Positions 27,554 through 35,677 of a stretch of DNA of 55,456 bases are shown piece by piece. This stretch comes from Methanoregula sp. Its GTDB lineage: Archaea > Halobacteriota > Methanomicrobia > Methanomicrobiales > Methanospirillaceae. Under the pieces are notes generated by a model. It worked only from the letters and a program-made list of their open reading frames with translations. It was not told where the DNA came from and did not search any database. Position 1 is the first letter of the stretch. Every line of letters begins with the position of its first letter. The DNA is taken from NCBI GenBank assembly GCA_023228295.1, contig JALOBP010000007.1, positions 1-55,456 of the forward strand. The letters are read 5' to 3'. Made by a program: the position numbers and the translations under genes.

Positions 27554-27946
27554 TTATTGCGGGGGTGCCGGATTATATTCGCGAAGAAGGGAAAAACCAA
27601 ACGCGACGAACGCGATGACAATAGAAAGTACAGACATCATCAAGACTCCGTTAGAGTACAACGAGTTTCGGAAATACCAGGACATGCCCCCGATGAGATG
27701 TGTTATGCTCATCGTTACGATCAGCAGAACGCCGAATTTATAATAGATTGTCCCGGAAAGAACACGCAGGACCGCATACGAGGCCCCGAAATAGAAAAGC
27801 ACGATGGCGACAAGATACGGGATCATGATATTGTTGATCAATGCAAACCGGACGAATGGGCTTGCTTCCCAGCTGATGATCAGGGAAGTATCTCCTGCCA
27901 GGAAAAATGTCATTGCATAATCGAGAATAACGCAAACCGCTGGCAA
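27554..27946 (-). CDS. Four-helix membrane protein of unknown function
   Basis: A 130-residue protein with four hydrophobic segments (about 3-18, 35-55, 63-85 and 95-120) and a conserved-looking opening VCVILDYAMTFFLAG. The start is unclear. TTG at 27946 gives this length and ATG at 27913 gives 119 residues. The sequence reads as protein-like further upstream (residues such as YRDCRFIAAL) with no ATG or GTG until the stop, so a non-standard start or a small upstream lesion is possible. It is divergent from the gene at 28263. Confidence 0.65.
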   Translation of the reverse strand: MPAVCVILDYAMTFFLAGDTSLIISWEASPFVRFALINNIMIPYLVAIVLFYFGASYAVLRVLSGTIYYKFGVLLIVTMSITHLIGGMSWYFRNSLYSNGVLMMSVLSIVIAFVAFGFSLLREYNPAPPQ

Positions 27947-28262
27947 AGCAGCGATAAAACGGCAATCTCGATATAAACCACTCGCTAATCCATTTTCTGT
28001 AACTTTTTACACCCCGATATCGTTTTGGGCTCCAATTCCCCAAGGGTTTGTCGTTACACAATCTATGATTTCTCTATAGTTTATATATTTTTATAACCGG
28101 GTCTTCATTCCAGAGAAATCATAGGATTTTTTACCGGGATAATTATGGGTGCGCACAGATTGTAAGGACCGGGAACTACTGCAGAAAAAGTCCGGTAAAA
28201 AAATATTGACAGTAACTATTGAGTGGCACATCTTTTATCATAGTTTTTCCAAACAATAAGTG
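27947..28262. promoter_or_regulatory. Divergent intergenic region
   Basis: The gap holds CTCTATAGTTTATATATTTTT (28074-28094), which fits a promoter in either direction, plus a second AT-rich stretch close to the start at 28263. No RNA gene was recognised. Confidence 0.4.
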
Positions 28263-28874
28263 ATGGCGCTTGTGAACGGACTGGAGATGGTCCCCGACAA
28301 CAGTGTGTTGTGCATCGAGGAGAGGAACGGGAACATCAAATCCATCTATGCGATCTATATAGCCTCCGCGCGGGCACGGAGTGGCACTCCTGTCACCTAT
28401 CTCACGCTCCAGACAAGGGAGGATGTGCTCGATAAGATGGATAAGCTGAAGATTCCCAGCTCCGATCTTCTCAATATTGTGGCGATACAACCAGCGCAGG
28501 CAAAGCGGGATGTTCTCGCATTCATTCACGAACCAAAGGCCCCGCTTATCGTCATCGACCCGTTCTCAGTCTTCTTCGCCGAGGACTCGTTCACCGAACT
28601 TAATAACCTGCTCTTCAGCCTCATATCAACAAGCCGGAAAGGGACAACCTACCTTCTTCTCATCGATACCGGTGTCCTTCCCGAACGCCAGGAAAACCTC
28701 GTCCGGGCAATGACCGACGGGATCATCGAATTTACCATCATTCCTGAAGGGGACAAACTCAAGCATTACATCAACATCCCAAAGATGCGGGGCGCATTTC
28801 CCCGGGACAAGATGCTGCCGTTCACCGTCAACGAGGAAGGACTGCTTATCGACACCCGTGAACGACACGGATAA
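28263..28874 (+). CDS. FlaH/KaiC-like RecA-fold protein with degenerate P-loop
   Basis: A 203-residue protein with the fold pattern of FlaH/KaiC-type ATPases. The P-loop region reads EERNGNIKS (about residues 19-27) where a working Walker A box reads GxxxxGKS; both glycines are replaced, so ATP hydrolysis is doubtful. The Walker B strand (LIVIDPFSV, about 95-103) is kept. FlaH is an accessory subunit of archaeal flagella and pili, so a role with the pilus-type genes nearby is possible. ATG at 28263 is chosen over the overlapping GTG. No ribosome site is visible; the mRNA may be leaderless. Confidence 0.72.
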   Translation: MALVNGLEMVPDNSVLCIEERNGNIKSIYAIYIASARARSGTPVTYLTLQTREDVLDKMDKLKIPSSDLLNIVAIQPAQAKRDVLAFIHEPKAPLIVIDPFSVFFAEDSFTELNNLLFSLISTSRKGTTYLLLIDTGVLPERQENLVRAMTDGIIEFTIIPEGDKLKHYINIPKMRGAFPRDKMLPFTVNEEGLLIDTRERHG

Positions 28875-28935
28875 TCGGGTTTTCAATAAAAAAATTTTCC
28901 GGTTTTATTTATTGGATTTGACCCGAGACAGGTTT

Positions 28936-29664
28936 TCAGGACACGGATTCCTGAAAAATCCCCGCGCTCGGATTTGTTCGGTTTACCGCATGTGGACCCA
29001 CGTGGGACCGGCGGAAATGGATCTCTGCCGAACGGATCCTGCTGACCAGTTCTGCAGGGGAGGAAAATGGATCCATCTCAACATACGTTCTCCCCAGTTC
29101 ATCAGGTCTGTGGGCATCAGAGCCGGCAGATACCGGTTTTTTGTGCCGGACTGCATACTGCCGGGCCAAAGAATTATCCCGCTCATCTGCGGTACGCCCG
29201 TTAAAACCCTCGATAATATCTATCCGGTCGATAATCCGATCCAATACGTCAGGATGGATAACACTGGAGCGGAACGAACAGAACGGGTGGGGCACAATCG
29301 AGATGGCACCCTGGTCCCGTATCTCGTCCAGGGTCTCTTCAGCGCTCATGTGTGAGGGGATCTCTTCGAGCAGGAATGCCCCGATAATCTCACCATCCGT
29401 GGTAAGGATCTCCTCAGCGAGAATCTCCGGGATTCCCTGATCCTTTGAGTGGATTTCCCGATACACATGTACCGAACCGGCGGTTGTATTATGATCGCAT
29501 ACCAGGGGCAGGATGCCGGTACGTTCCCAGCTGCGGAGAATATCGGCAACCGGAATTGTGGAATCGGACGAATAATCTGAATGGATGTGGAGATCAATAC
29601 GGATACGATTACGAGTCCCCGTCTCAGTTTCCTTACGTTTTTTATCAGAGAAAAATTGCATCAT
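28936..29664 (-). CDS. PHP-family metal-dependent phosphoesterase
   Basis: A 242-residue protein with PHP motifs: DLHIHSDYSSDS (about 25-36; metal-binding His pair), CDHNTTAG (Asp-His), the Glu in LAEEILTTDGEIIG, HPFCSF, and SAGSDAH near the C-terminus. PHP proteins hydrolyse phosphoesters, for example nucleotides or histidinol phosphate. The substrate is unknown. It is the last gene of a minus-strand series from 32448; the 33-base gap to the lipoprotein gene suggests co-transcription. It converges on the FlaH-like gene. Confidence 0.85.
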   Translation of the reverse strand: MMQFFSDKKRKETETGTRNRIRIDLHIHSDYSSDSTIPVADILRSWERTGILPLVCDHNTTAGSVHVYREIHSKDQGIPEILAEEILTTDGEIIGAFLLEEIPSHMSAEETLDEIRDQGAISIVPHPFCSFRSSVIHPDVLDRIIDRIDIIEGFNGRTADERDNSLARQYAVRHKKPVSAGSDAHRPDELGRTYVEMDPFSSPAELVSRIRSAEIHFRRSHVGPHAVNRTNPSAGIFQESVS

Positions 29665-29697
29665 TTTCCTTACCCTCCTGGGATCGCAATCCGGTTT

Positions 29698-30162
29698 TTA
29701 CTTTGTCCAAACCGTCCATCTGTTTTCTTCAAACGTTTCATCGAACGTAAAAAAAACCGTCTGTGATGCTGAGGATTCATTCCGGCCAGGCGCATACTGA
29801 GTTGTTTCAAGTCCTGCGGTGATTGTTGCATTCAGCCCATCAACTTTTCTCTCCATTATCCAGAAATCTGATACAACCGGATCTGAGGCAAGAAACGGGG
29901 AGGGGTTATCACGGTTGAACCGGATAAATTGCTCCCGGTCTATCCCGTCACGCTTCGATGAAGGCAGGAGATCATAGACGATCCCGTAATCCCGGTCGTT
30001 GACTGCATCAATCCATGCTACGATACCGGTCTCCGGTTCCGGTATTGCCGGTTCATCTGTCTGAACCTGGTTTTTCGGTAACGAGTCCATACATCCCGGT
30101 GCAAATGCAAAGCTGACAGCAAGACCCAGTAAAAATATTACGCAGATAATTGATTGTCTCAT
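29698..30162 (-). CDS. Lipoprotein of unknown function
   Basis: A 154-residue exported protein with a signal peptide (RQSIICVIFLLGLAVSFAF) ending in the lipobox FAPGC. The mature part contains WIDAVNDRDYGIVYDLLP, a pattern similar to small NTF2-like or DUF4878-type domains, but this is not certain. ATG at 30162 is favoured by GGGAG six bases upstream; an ATG nearer 30207 would overlap the previous gene. It follows the Ig-bearing pilus membrane protein gene by 16 bases. Confidence 0.75.
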   Translation of the reverse strand: MRQSIICVIFLLGLAVSFAFAPGCMDSLPKNQVQTDEPAIPEPETGIVAWIDAVNDRDYGIVYDLLPSSKRDGIDREQFIRFNRDNPSPFLASDPVVSDFWIMERKVDGLNATITAGLETTQYAPGRNESSASQTVFFTFDETFEENRWTVWTK

Positions 30163-30178
30163 TATTACTCCCGTTCTT

Positions 30179-31540
30179 TCATGCATTCTTCGAGATCGCG
30201 GTTGCACGCTGCGTTACTCCGTTCGATGATGCGATTACCATATAATTACCTGTGTTTTCGCCCAGTTTTACGTCCACAGAAACTACCCCGTCATTATTGG
30301 TAATATCCGAAGCAGGGCTTACGCTGCCACCGGGCATGATGGTAAATTGCACCTCCGTACGATTCACCGCGTTCCCTTCCTTGTCGATAAGCTTGAACAT
30401 AATTGGATCTTTTAACGGCAGCATCGGGAACCCTTCCTGCGCATTGCCGGAGATCACCTCAATGGAAAAATCACCGGTTGTCTCGGCAACCGGGGGTGGA
30501 ATGATGAACACAGCACACGCGATATACCCTGCCATCATCAGAATTGCGGCATGTTTGAGGCCGTGCCGGGCATCCCCCTCGGCAATCTTGCCGATGATAA
30601 GGCCCCCAAAGAATGCATTGACCATGATCAGGTGGAAAAAACCACGGGCAAAATCCACGCCGGCCAGTTTGTTGACTCCGAACGGGCTCGAAGGACCCAG
30701 CTGGTCGATAAACGGCAGCAGGCTTGTCGTCAGGGTCAGGATAATGAAGAAGATGATCCCCTGCGCAAAATAGAAGATCATGACATACTGCGAGAGATTC
30801 CCTTCCTTTTCCCGCTCGATACCGATGATGCTTCGCATGTCTTCGGAGGCTTTGAGGATAAGATCGGCAACCGAACCTCCCGAATACGATGCTTGGATTA
30901 CGAGTGTTGTGTAGCGTGATATCAGCTCGGATTGAAGCGACTTTGCCATCGACTTCATGGAATCCCCAAATGATTTACCATACACCATGGAAGTCGATGC
31001 AATCCGGACATTGGGAGAGAGGATACCAAGATCTGTTCTTGATAATTCCTTAACGGACTTGATCGGGTCGAGACCGCCCCGCATCAGTTCGGAGAGCTTA
31101 AAGAGAAACTCTGTATAGAGTTCCTCCTTACGCCGTATCGTCCGTTTTTGGAGCGTGATGTCGATCGCGTACGGGGTGATGGCAATAATCACGGCAAAGA
31201 TGAGGACCTCGTCGAGACCCATCCTTTGGTCGGGTTTTTTCTCTTCGGTTTTTGTGGTATCCGTTGAAAGTGTGTCTTCACCGTCATCAGCATTCATCTG
31301 GGCCATCAATTCCTGATAAGCTTTTAACTTATCACTATCCGCTGCCTGAACCTTCTCTGTACCTTTGAATACCATCCCGGACATCGCAGCCCCGATCACC
31401 AGCAGGAGCGCAATGAGCACCGGAATTAAAATCGTAAAATATTCCCGGGGCGGATTATACAGGATATGGATCCGCTCGGCAAGCTCGCCCAAATCAGCTT
31501 TTTTTCGTGCAAACAAGCTGCGGTTGTCTTCTGTGTCCAT
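30179..31540 (-). CDS. Archaeal GspF/FlaJ/TadC-type membrane protein with C-terminal Ig-like domain
   Basis: A 453-residue protein. Helices at about 38-58 and 112-130 flank a cytoplasmic segment; the GspF-type domain (about 135-230; LYTEFLFKLSELMRGG) is followed by further helices (about 250-272, 290-310, 325-350). The last 100 residues (from about 352) form an Ig-like domain (DPIMFKLIDKEGNAVNRTEV, SVSPASDITNNDGVVSVDV), like a bacterial Big domain, probably outside the cell. Ordinary GspF/TadC proteins lack this. It is the second of two pilus-type membrane genes; the first ends six bases upstream, so both are translated together. Confidence 0.88.
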   Translation of the reverse strand: MDTEDNRSLFARKKADLGELAERIHILYNPPREYFTILIPVLIALLLVIGAAMSGMVFKGTEKVQAADSDKLKAYQELMAQMNADDGEDTLSTDTTKTEEKKPDQRMGLDEVLIFAVIIAITPYAIDITLQKRTIRRKEELYTEFLFKLSELMRGGLDPIKSVKELSRTDLGILSPNVRIASTSMVYGKSFGDSMKSMAKSLQSELISRYTTLVIQASYSGGSVADLILKASEDMRSIIGIEREKEGNLSQYVMIFYFAQGIIFFIILTLTTSLLPFIDQLGPSSPFGVNKLAGVDFARGFFHLIMVNAFFGGLIIGKIAEGDARHGLKHAAILMMAGYIACAVFIIPPPVAETTGDFSIEVISGNAQEGFPMLPLKDPIMFKLIDKEGNAVNRTEVQFTIMPGGSVSPASDITNNDGVVSVDVKLGENTGNYMVIASSNGVTQRATAISKNA

Positions 31541-31545
31541 GGGTA

Positions 31546-32448
31546 TCAGGGATTCGTGGAATACTTCACCGACAGCATCTGTAAAAAAACGATGTTGATG
31601 AGCGGGATGATCAGGTAAATGAGGTATTTGAAGAGGTCTTTTGGTTCGAACGGACCAAGCTCGATTCCCAGTGCACCGGATATGACAATACCGAGAATCG
31701 CAAGGGTCAGGGTCATGACAACGCCTCCGAGGTACCCTTCGCCGAAAATGGCAAGCGACTCGACAAACTCCTTATAGGTCTGGCGTCGGATAGCCATGAG
31801 TTCTTTACTTTTAGTCTCCAGGTACGACTTGAGTCCTCCTCCCCCGTAGATGATGTTTGTCAAATCTACGCAGATGTCCCGAAAGAGGTCAGAGGGTGTG
31901 TTGTGGACAAGACCATTCATTGCAGTAACAACATCTTCACCCAGAATGTCCACCCGGAAGAGTACCTTGCGGAACTCGTTGGAGATCTGGCCGTAGTCTT
32001 CGCGGGAGAGCCGCCGGATGATCTCAAGCGGCGTTGCCCCGGAACTGGCGAGGATAGACATGAATGCAAGGGCATAAGGGATCTGCTTGTCGATATCACG
32101 TTTCTTGTTCTCGATCTCGTTCTGGAGATAGAAAGGAAAGCCGATAGCAGATGCGCCGGCACCAATGAGTGTGATAAGAAGTATATAGATAAATGGGGAC
32201 TCGGTGTAAAGGGGGCTTTGGGGCAACAGAAGGATTGCTGAAGAGAGACTCATCATGAGAAGTGCACTCATGACGGATGTGACTAGCCATAATGAAGTGA
32301 ACATCCCCGGTGTCATCTCGAGGTCTGCCTGGTAAATCAGTTTCGTGATATCACGGTTTGGATTCCTGTCAAAGGACTGGCCGAAGATATAACAAAAACG
32401 TTTATAGGACTCAAAAAGATTATCAGGATTCAGTGCCGGTAGCGCCAT
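31546..32448 (-). CDS. Archaeal GspF/FlaJ/TadC-type pilus membrane protein
   Basis: A 300-residue protein with helices at about 45-65, 78-100, 225-250 and 265-295 around a GspF domain (about 110-215; IPYALAFMSILASSGATP and LSREDYGQISNEFRK). These proteins form the membrane platform on which the secretion ATPase acts. The ATPase gene (15971-18043) is 13 kb away on the same strand. The upstream region (32455-32500) is AT-rich with TATATATC. Confidence 0.9.
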   Translation of the reverse strand: MALPALNPDNLFESYKRFCYIFGQSFDRNPNRDITKLIYQADLEMTPGMFTSLWLVTSVMSALLMMSLSSAILLLPQSPLYTESPFIYILLITLIGAGASAIGFPFYLQNEIENKKRDIDKQIPYALAFMSILASSGATPLEIIRRLSREDYGQISNEFRKVLFRVDILGEDVVTAMNGLVHNTPSDLFRDICVDLTNIIYGGGGLKSYLETKSKELMAIRRQTYKEFVESLAIFGEGYLGGVVMTLTLAILGIVISGALGIELGPFEPKDLFKYLIYLIIPLINIVFLQMLSVKYSTNP

Positions 32449-32577
32449 AGAATGGTAAACGTATATATATCAATTACGTACAAACTATATTTTATCAGGA
32501 AGCTAACCCTTCTTGAGACCCGTTTCAGGTTTGCTAACGGTAAATCCCCCACAGATAATTTTCCTTTTTGTTTTTAC

Positions 32578-32796
32578 TCACGGAATGTGCATACATTGCC
32601 CGATGAATGAATAATAGACGGGTTTTTCTGCAAATGGTTCTTTGAGGGTCAGCTCCTGGAACCGTTTCGCCGTTACCCAGGCAAGCTGTGCCGTAAAATC
32701 ATCAGGATGCATTGGCTGGACTTCTCGGAATGCCGGGAGTGATCCTGGTAAAGAAGATCCATCTTCATAGGTGTTTTGCATAGTATTCCTCATCAT
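32578..32796 (-). CDS. Small hypothetical protein (72 aa)
   Basis: Seventy-two residues with no membrane helix and a tail CMHIP. The ATG overlaps the stop of the upstream 112-residue gene by four bases (ATGA), typical of translational coupling, which supports both genes. No family was recognised. Confidence 0.6.
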   Translation of the reverse strand: MMRNTMQNTYEDGSSLPGSLPAFREVQPMHPDDFTAQLAWVTAKRFQELTLKEPFAEKPVYYSFIGQCMHIP

Positions 32797-33131
32797 TTGT
32801 CGCTCATCCGGTCCATATCACAGAACCGTACTGAATGATACGTATTGCCATAATTATCCTCAAGGATACCCGGTCGGGCCCTTATGCAGGATCCCTGATT
32901 GAGCGTATCCACGAGAGCAGCAAGGGATGAGAGGACTGCCCCCATCTCCCGCAGGTGCGTTACTTTAGTCCGGTCAGCTTCGCATTCCCGATACAGGGTT
33001 TCAGTCTTTCTCCACAGGATCCCAAGAAGGGTGCGGCATTCTTCGAGTGATCGCTCATCTGAGATCGATCTCTGTGCAGGCATGCCGGAAAACACCGGTG
33101 CTGCTTTTTGGTTCTGCAGGTATGTTTCCAT
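32793..33131 (-). CDS. Hypothetical protein (112 aa)
   Basis: A soluble, mostly helical protein with a central stretch ECRTLLGILWRKTETLYREC and a C-terminal segment LEDNYGNTYHSVRFCDMDR. It is coupled to the 72-residue gene downstream by an ATGA overlap. Promoter-like AT-rich sequence with palindrome TCTATATAGA lies upstream (33219-33228). Function is unknown. Confidence 0.62.
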   Translation of the reverse strand: METYLQNQKAAPVFSGMPAQRSISDERSLEECRTLLGILWRKTETLYRECEADRTKVTHLREMGAVLSSLAALVDTLNQGSCIRARPGILEDNYGNTYHSVRFCDMDRMSDK

Positions 33132-33218
33132 TTGTGCACTCCAGGGCCTGGAATTCTTCGCAGATACATCCCGGCCTTGTTATATCACCTATTCTGTAAG
33201 TATATACTTAAAATAATT

Positions 33219-33228
33219 TCTATATAGA
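33219..33228. promoter_or_regulatory. Palindrome TCTATATAGA in a promoter region
   Basis: The ten-base palindrome TCTATATAGA also occurs inside the 12-base palindrome at 19228-19239. Here it lies between the small gene pair starting at 33131 and the end of the second pst operon. It may be a TATA box with a flanking operator. Confidence 0.35.
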
Positions 33229-33252
33229 TTTTACATAGTTCCTATATTGTAA

Positions 33253-33768
33253 CTACTTTGCTTGCCTTAACCTGTGGGTTAGGGAAGATTGCAGTGACTG
33301 CCTCAGGTGATCGGGTACGAATGCATGGTCAATCCAGGTGATGATTCCGTCCCTTACCATACGGAAAACTTCCTGGCATTCTGATGGGGTACCGTTGCAT
33401 GAGGAGGGGTCCGTATAACCTGCGTGGATAACCTTGCCAGCTCCCGGTACGAAGGGACATGCTTTCTGGGATGTATCACATACCGTTATGACAAAATCGG
33501 GTTTCTTATCAAAGAACTCACCAATTAATTTCGATCGGTGATCGGATATGTCAATCCCGATCTCGGCCATGACCGACACGGCAAGCGGATGTACGGCATG
33601 GATTTCTGTACCGGCACTTCCCACCTCCGCCATCTGGCTGTAGCGGGCCCTGAAATATCCTTCTGCCATCTGGGAACGGGCAGAGTTGTGGGTACATACG
33701 AAAAGAACAAACGGCTTTTTTAAGAGTGACTCATCAGAAATAGATTCCCGCATTGTATTGCGTTTCAT
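33253..33768 (-). CDS. Low-molecular-weight phosphatase / arsenate reductase-like protein
   Basis: A 171-residue protein with the CX5R active site CTHNSAR (Cys 25, Arg 31), RSQMAEGYFRARY, the general acid loop in DHRSKL and VITVCDTSQKACPF, which carries Cys residues used in thioredoxin-coupled ArsC. It may reduce arsenate that enters through Pst, or act as a protein phosphatase. It is the last gene of the second pst operon, 21 bases after a second CX5R gene. ATG at 33768 follows a GGAG site. Confidence 0.85.
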   Translation of the reverse strand: MKRNTMRESISDESLLKKPFVLFVCTHNSARSQMAEGYFRARYSQMAEVGSAGTEIHAVHPLAVSVMAEIGIDISDHRSKLIGEFFDKKPDFVITVCDTSQKACPFVPGAGKVIHAGYTDPSSCNGTPSECQEVFRMVRDGIITWIDHAFVPDHLRQSLQSSLTHRLRQAK

Positions 33769-33789
33769 CAATCTCCCCCATGTAAATAA

Positions 33790-34230
33790 CTATTCCGGAC
33801 TCCTGCTCGCGGCACAATACGGGAACGTTTCATCCAGCCACACTTTGATCTCGTCACGAAGTGTGCGGAAATCAGAAAGGATCTCTGCCTTGTCCTTTCG
33901 TATTTCCGAAGGGCTTATAAAAGCCCGGTGGATGTTATTCATTCCCTGCGGCAGGGACCCGGCCCCCGCAAGTTTTGCCCGTTCGCATAACGTGATAACA
34001 TAATCAAACCGGATCCCAGGAAAATTGCTGATTTTCTTGGATTTGTGGGATGATATGTCGATCCCGGCTTCCTTCATGACAGCAACAGCATAAGGGCTGA
34101 TACCGGCCGGCGCAATACCAGCAGAAAACGCTTTGTAGAGAACCGGGTTCCGTGCATTGATCAGGCCTTCGGCTATCTGCGACCTGACCGAATTGAACGA
34201 GCAGATAAAGAGCATGGTCTTTGGTTCCAT
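33790..34230 (-). CDS. Low-molecular-weight phosphatase / arsenate reductase-like protein, second copy
   Basis: A 146-residue protein with active site CSFNSVR (Cys 10, Arg 16), SQIAEGLINAR and DISSHKSKK. The later Cys region (YVITLCERAK) is shorter than in its neighbour; the CP pair seen there is absent. The two proteins are clearly related but have diverged in this part, so they may act on different substrates or one may be a phosphatase. It starts 22 bases after phoU in the same operon. Confidence 0.83.
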   Translation of the reverse strand: MEPKTMLFICSFNSVRSQIAEGLINARNPVLYKAFSAGIAPAGISPYAVAVMKEAGIDISSHKSKKISNFPGIRFDYVITLCERAKLAGAGSLPQGMNNIHRAFISPSEIRKDKAEILSDFRTLRDEIKVWLDETFPYCAASRSPE

Positions 34231-34252
34231 AACCCCTCGGGATTATTCACGA

Positions 34253-34903
34253 TCAGTGGATCTCGATCCGTTCGCCGGTATTCATGTAATGGACATTTTC
34301 AGCAATCTTGCAGGCGTGATCTGCACAGCGTTCAAGGTACCGTGCCACCATGATATAATGCGTACAGCGTGAGATCGTCTTGGGATCTTCCATCATGTGG
34401 GTGATCCCCTCGCGGAAGATTGAATGACGGAGCGCATCGATGGTATCGTCACGGGCCGAGAAATCTGATATGAGGGCAATCGAGTCCATCTCGTACGCCT
34501 TGACCGAATCATCGATCATCTCCATGGCCAGGTCTGCCATGTGCGGGATGCTCATCATGTGGGATATGTGAGGCTTGTCGGAGATATCCTTGACAATATT
34601 GGCAATTACTTTCCCGTAACGCCCAATCCGCATCGAAGCGCTGACTACCTTGAGAGTGCAGACAATGATCCGCATATCTTTTGCCATCGGCTGATCGAGA
34701 GCAATAAGCTGGTAGCACCGATCCTCGAGTTTTACCTCCATATCACGGAGTGCATCTTTTTTGGCAACAACAGATACAGCAAGATCCTTGTCCTGCCGGA
34801 TTAAGGCATCAACAGCGGTCCTGAGCATATCGCGGGCGAAATGCGCCATTGCCACCGTATCCTTTTTTAAATTTTTAAGTTCCGTATGGAATTTTTCTGC
34901 CAT
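34253..34903 (-). CDS. phoU: Phosphate transport regulator PhoU
   Basis: A 216-residue all-helical protein with two PhoU repeats (about 8-95 and 115-205) and the typical segment CYQLIALDQPMAKDMRII with ARYLERCADHACKIAE. PhoU links PstB activity to phosphate state and limits uptake. It lies nine bases after pstB. The ribosome site GGAGAAAGG precedes the ATG. Confidence 0.93.
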   Translation of the reverse strand: MAEKFHTELKNLKKDTVAMAHFARDMLRTAVDALIRQDKDLAVSVVAKKDALRDMEVKLEDRCYQLIALDQPMAKDMRIIVCTLKVVSASMRIGRYGKVIANIVKDISDKPHISHMMSIPHMADLAMEMIDDSVKAYEMDSIALISDFSARDDTIDALRHSIFREGITHMMEDPKTISRCTHYIMVARYLERCADHACKIAENVHYMNTGERIEIH

Positions 34904-34912
34904 TCCTTTCTC

Positions 34913-35674
34913 CTAACCGAACCGGCCGGTGATATAATTCTCTGTGAGTTCTTCTTTGGGGTGCTCGAATATATCCGAAGTCCTGCCGCATTCGATGAGT
35001 TTTCCCAGATACATGAATCCCGTATAATCGCTGACACGTGCTGCCTGCTGCATGTTGTGCGTAACGATGATGACGGTATACTCTTCTTTGAGCATCTCGA
35101 TCAGGTTCTCAATTTTCGCAGTAGCGATTGGATCAAGTGCAGAGCAGGGTTCATCCATGAGGATCACTTCGGGCTCGACAGCAAGCGTACGGGCTATGCA
35201 AAGACGCTGCTGCTGGCCACCCGAAAGCCCAAGGGCCGAATCGTTCAGACGATCCTTCACCTCGTCCCAGATAGCAGCGTGCCGCAGGCTCTGCTCAACG
35301 ATACGGTCGAGTTCTCCCTTATCCCGGACACCATGGACCCGCGGCCCATATGCGATATTCTCGTAGATGGATTTTGGGAACGGGTTGGGTTTCTGGAAGA
35401 CCATCCCCACCTTCTTTCGCAGGTAAACAACATCTGTTCCCGGGGCATGGATATTCTCATTATCGAACGTGATCTCACCGGTGATCTTTACATGGTCGAT
35501 GAGATCATTCAACCGGTTGAAGCAACGCAGCAGCGTGGATTTGCCGCAGCCCGAAGGGCCGATCAGGGCGGTCACCTTGTTCTGAGGAATCCGCATCGAT
35601 ACAGACTGAAGTGCGTGCTTCTCGTTATACCAGAGGTTGAGGTTTTGTGTGGAAATGATTGTACTTTCGGACAT
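34913..35674 (-). CDS. pstB: Phosphate ABC transporter ATPase PstB
   Basis: A 253-residue ABC ATPase with Walker A GPSGCGKST (39-47), the signature LSGGQQQR (about 149), Walker B VILMDEP and the switch His in IIVTHNMQQAARV. It drives uptake by the fused PstCA and, because cluster one lacks an ATPase gene, may also serve PstC/PstA there. It lies three bases after pstCA. Confidence 0.95.
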   Translation of the reverse strand: MSESTIISTQNLNLWYNEKHALQSVSMRIPQNKVTALIGPSGCGKSTLLRCFNRLNDLIDHVKITGEITFDNENIHAPGTDVVYLRKKVGMVFQKPNPFPKSIYENIAYGPRVHGVRDKGELDRIVEQSLRHAAIWDEVKDRLNDSALGLSGGQQQRLCIARTLAVEPEVILMDEPCSALDPIATAKIENLIEMLKEEYTVIIVTHNMQQAARVSDYTGFMYLGKLIECGRTSDIFEHPKEELTENYITGRFG

Positions 35675-35677
35675 TTT

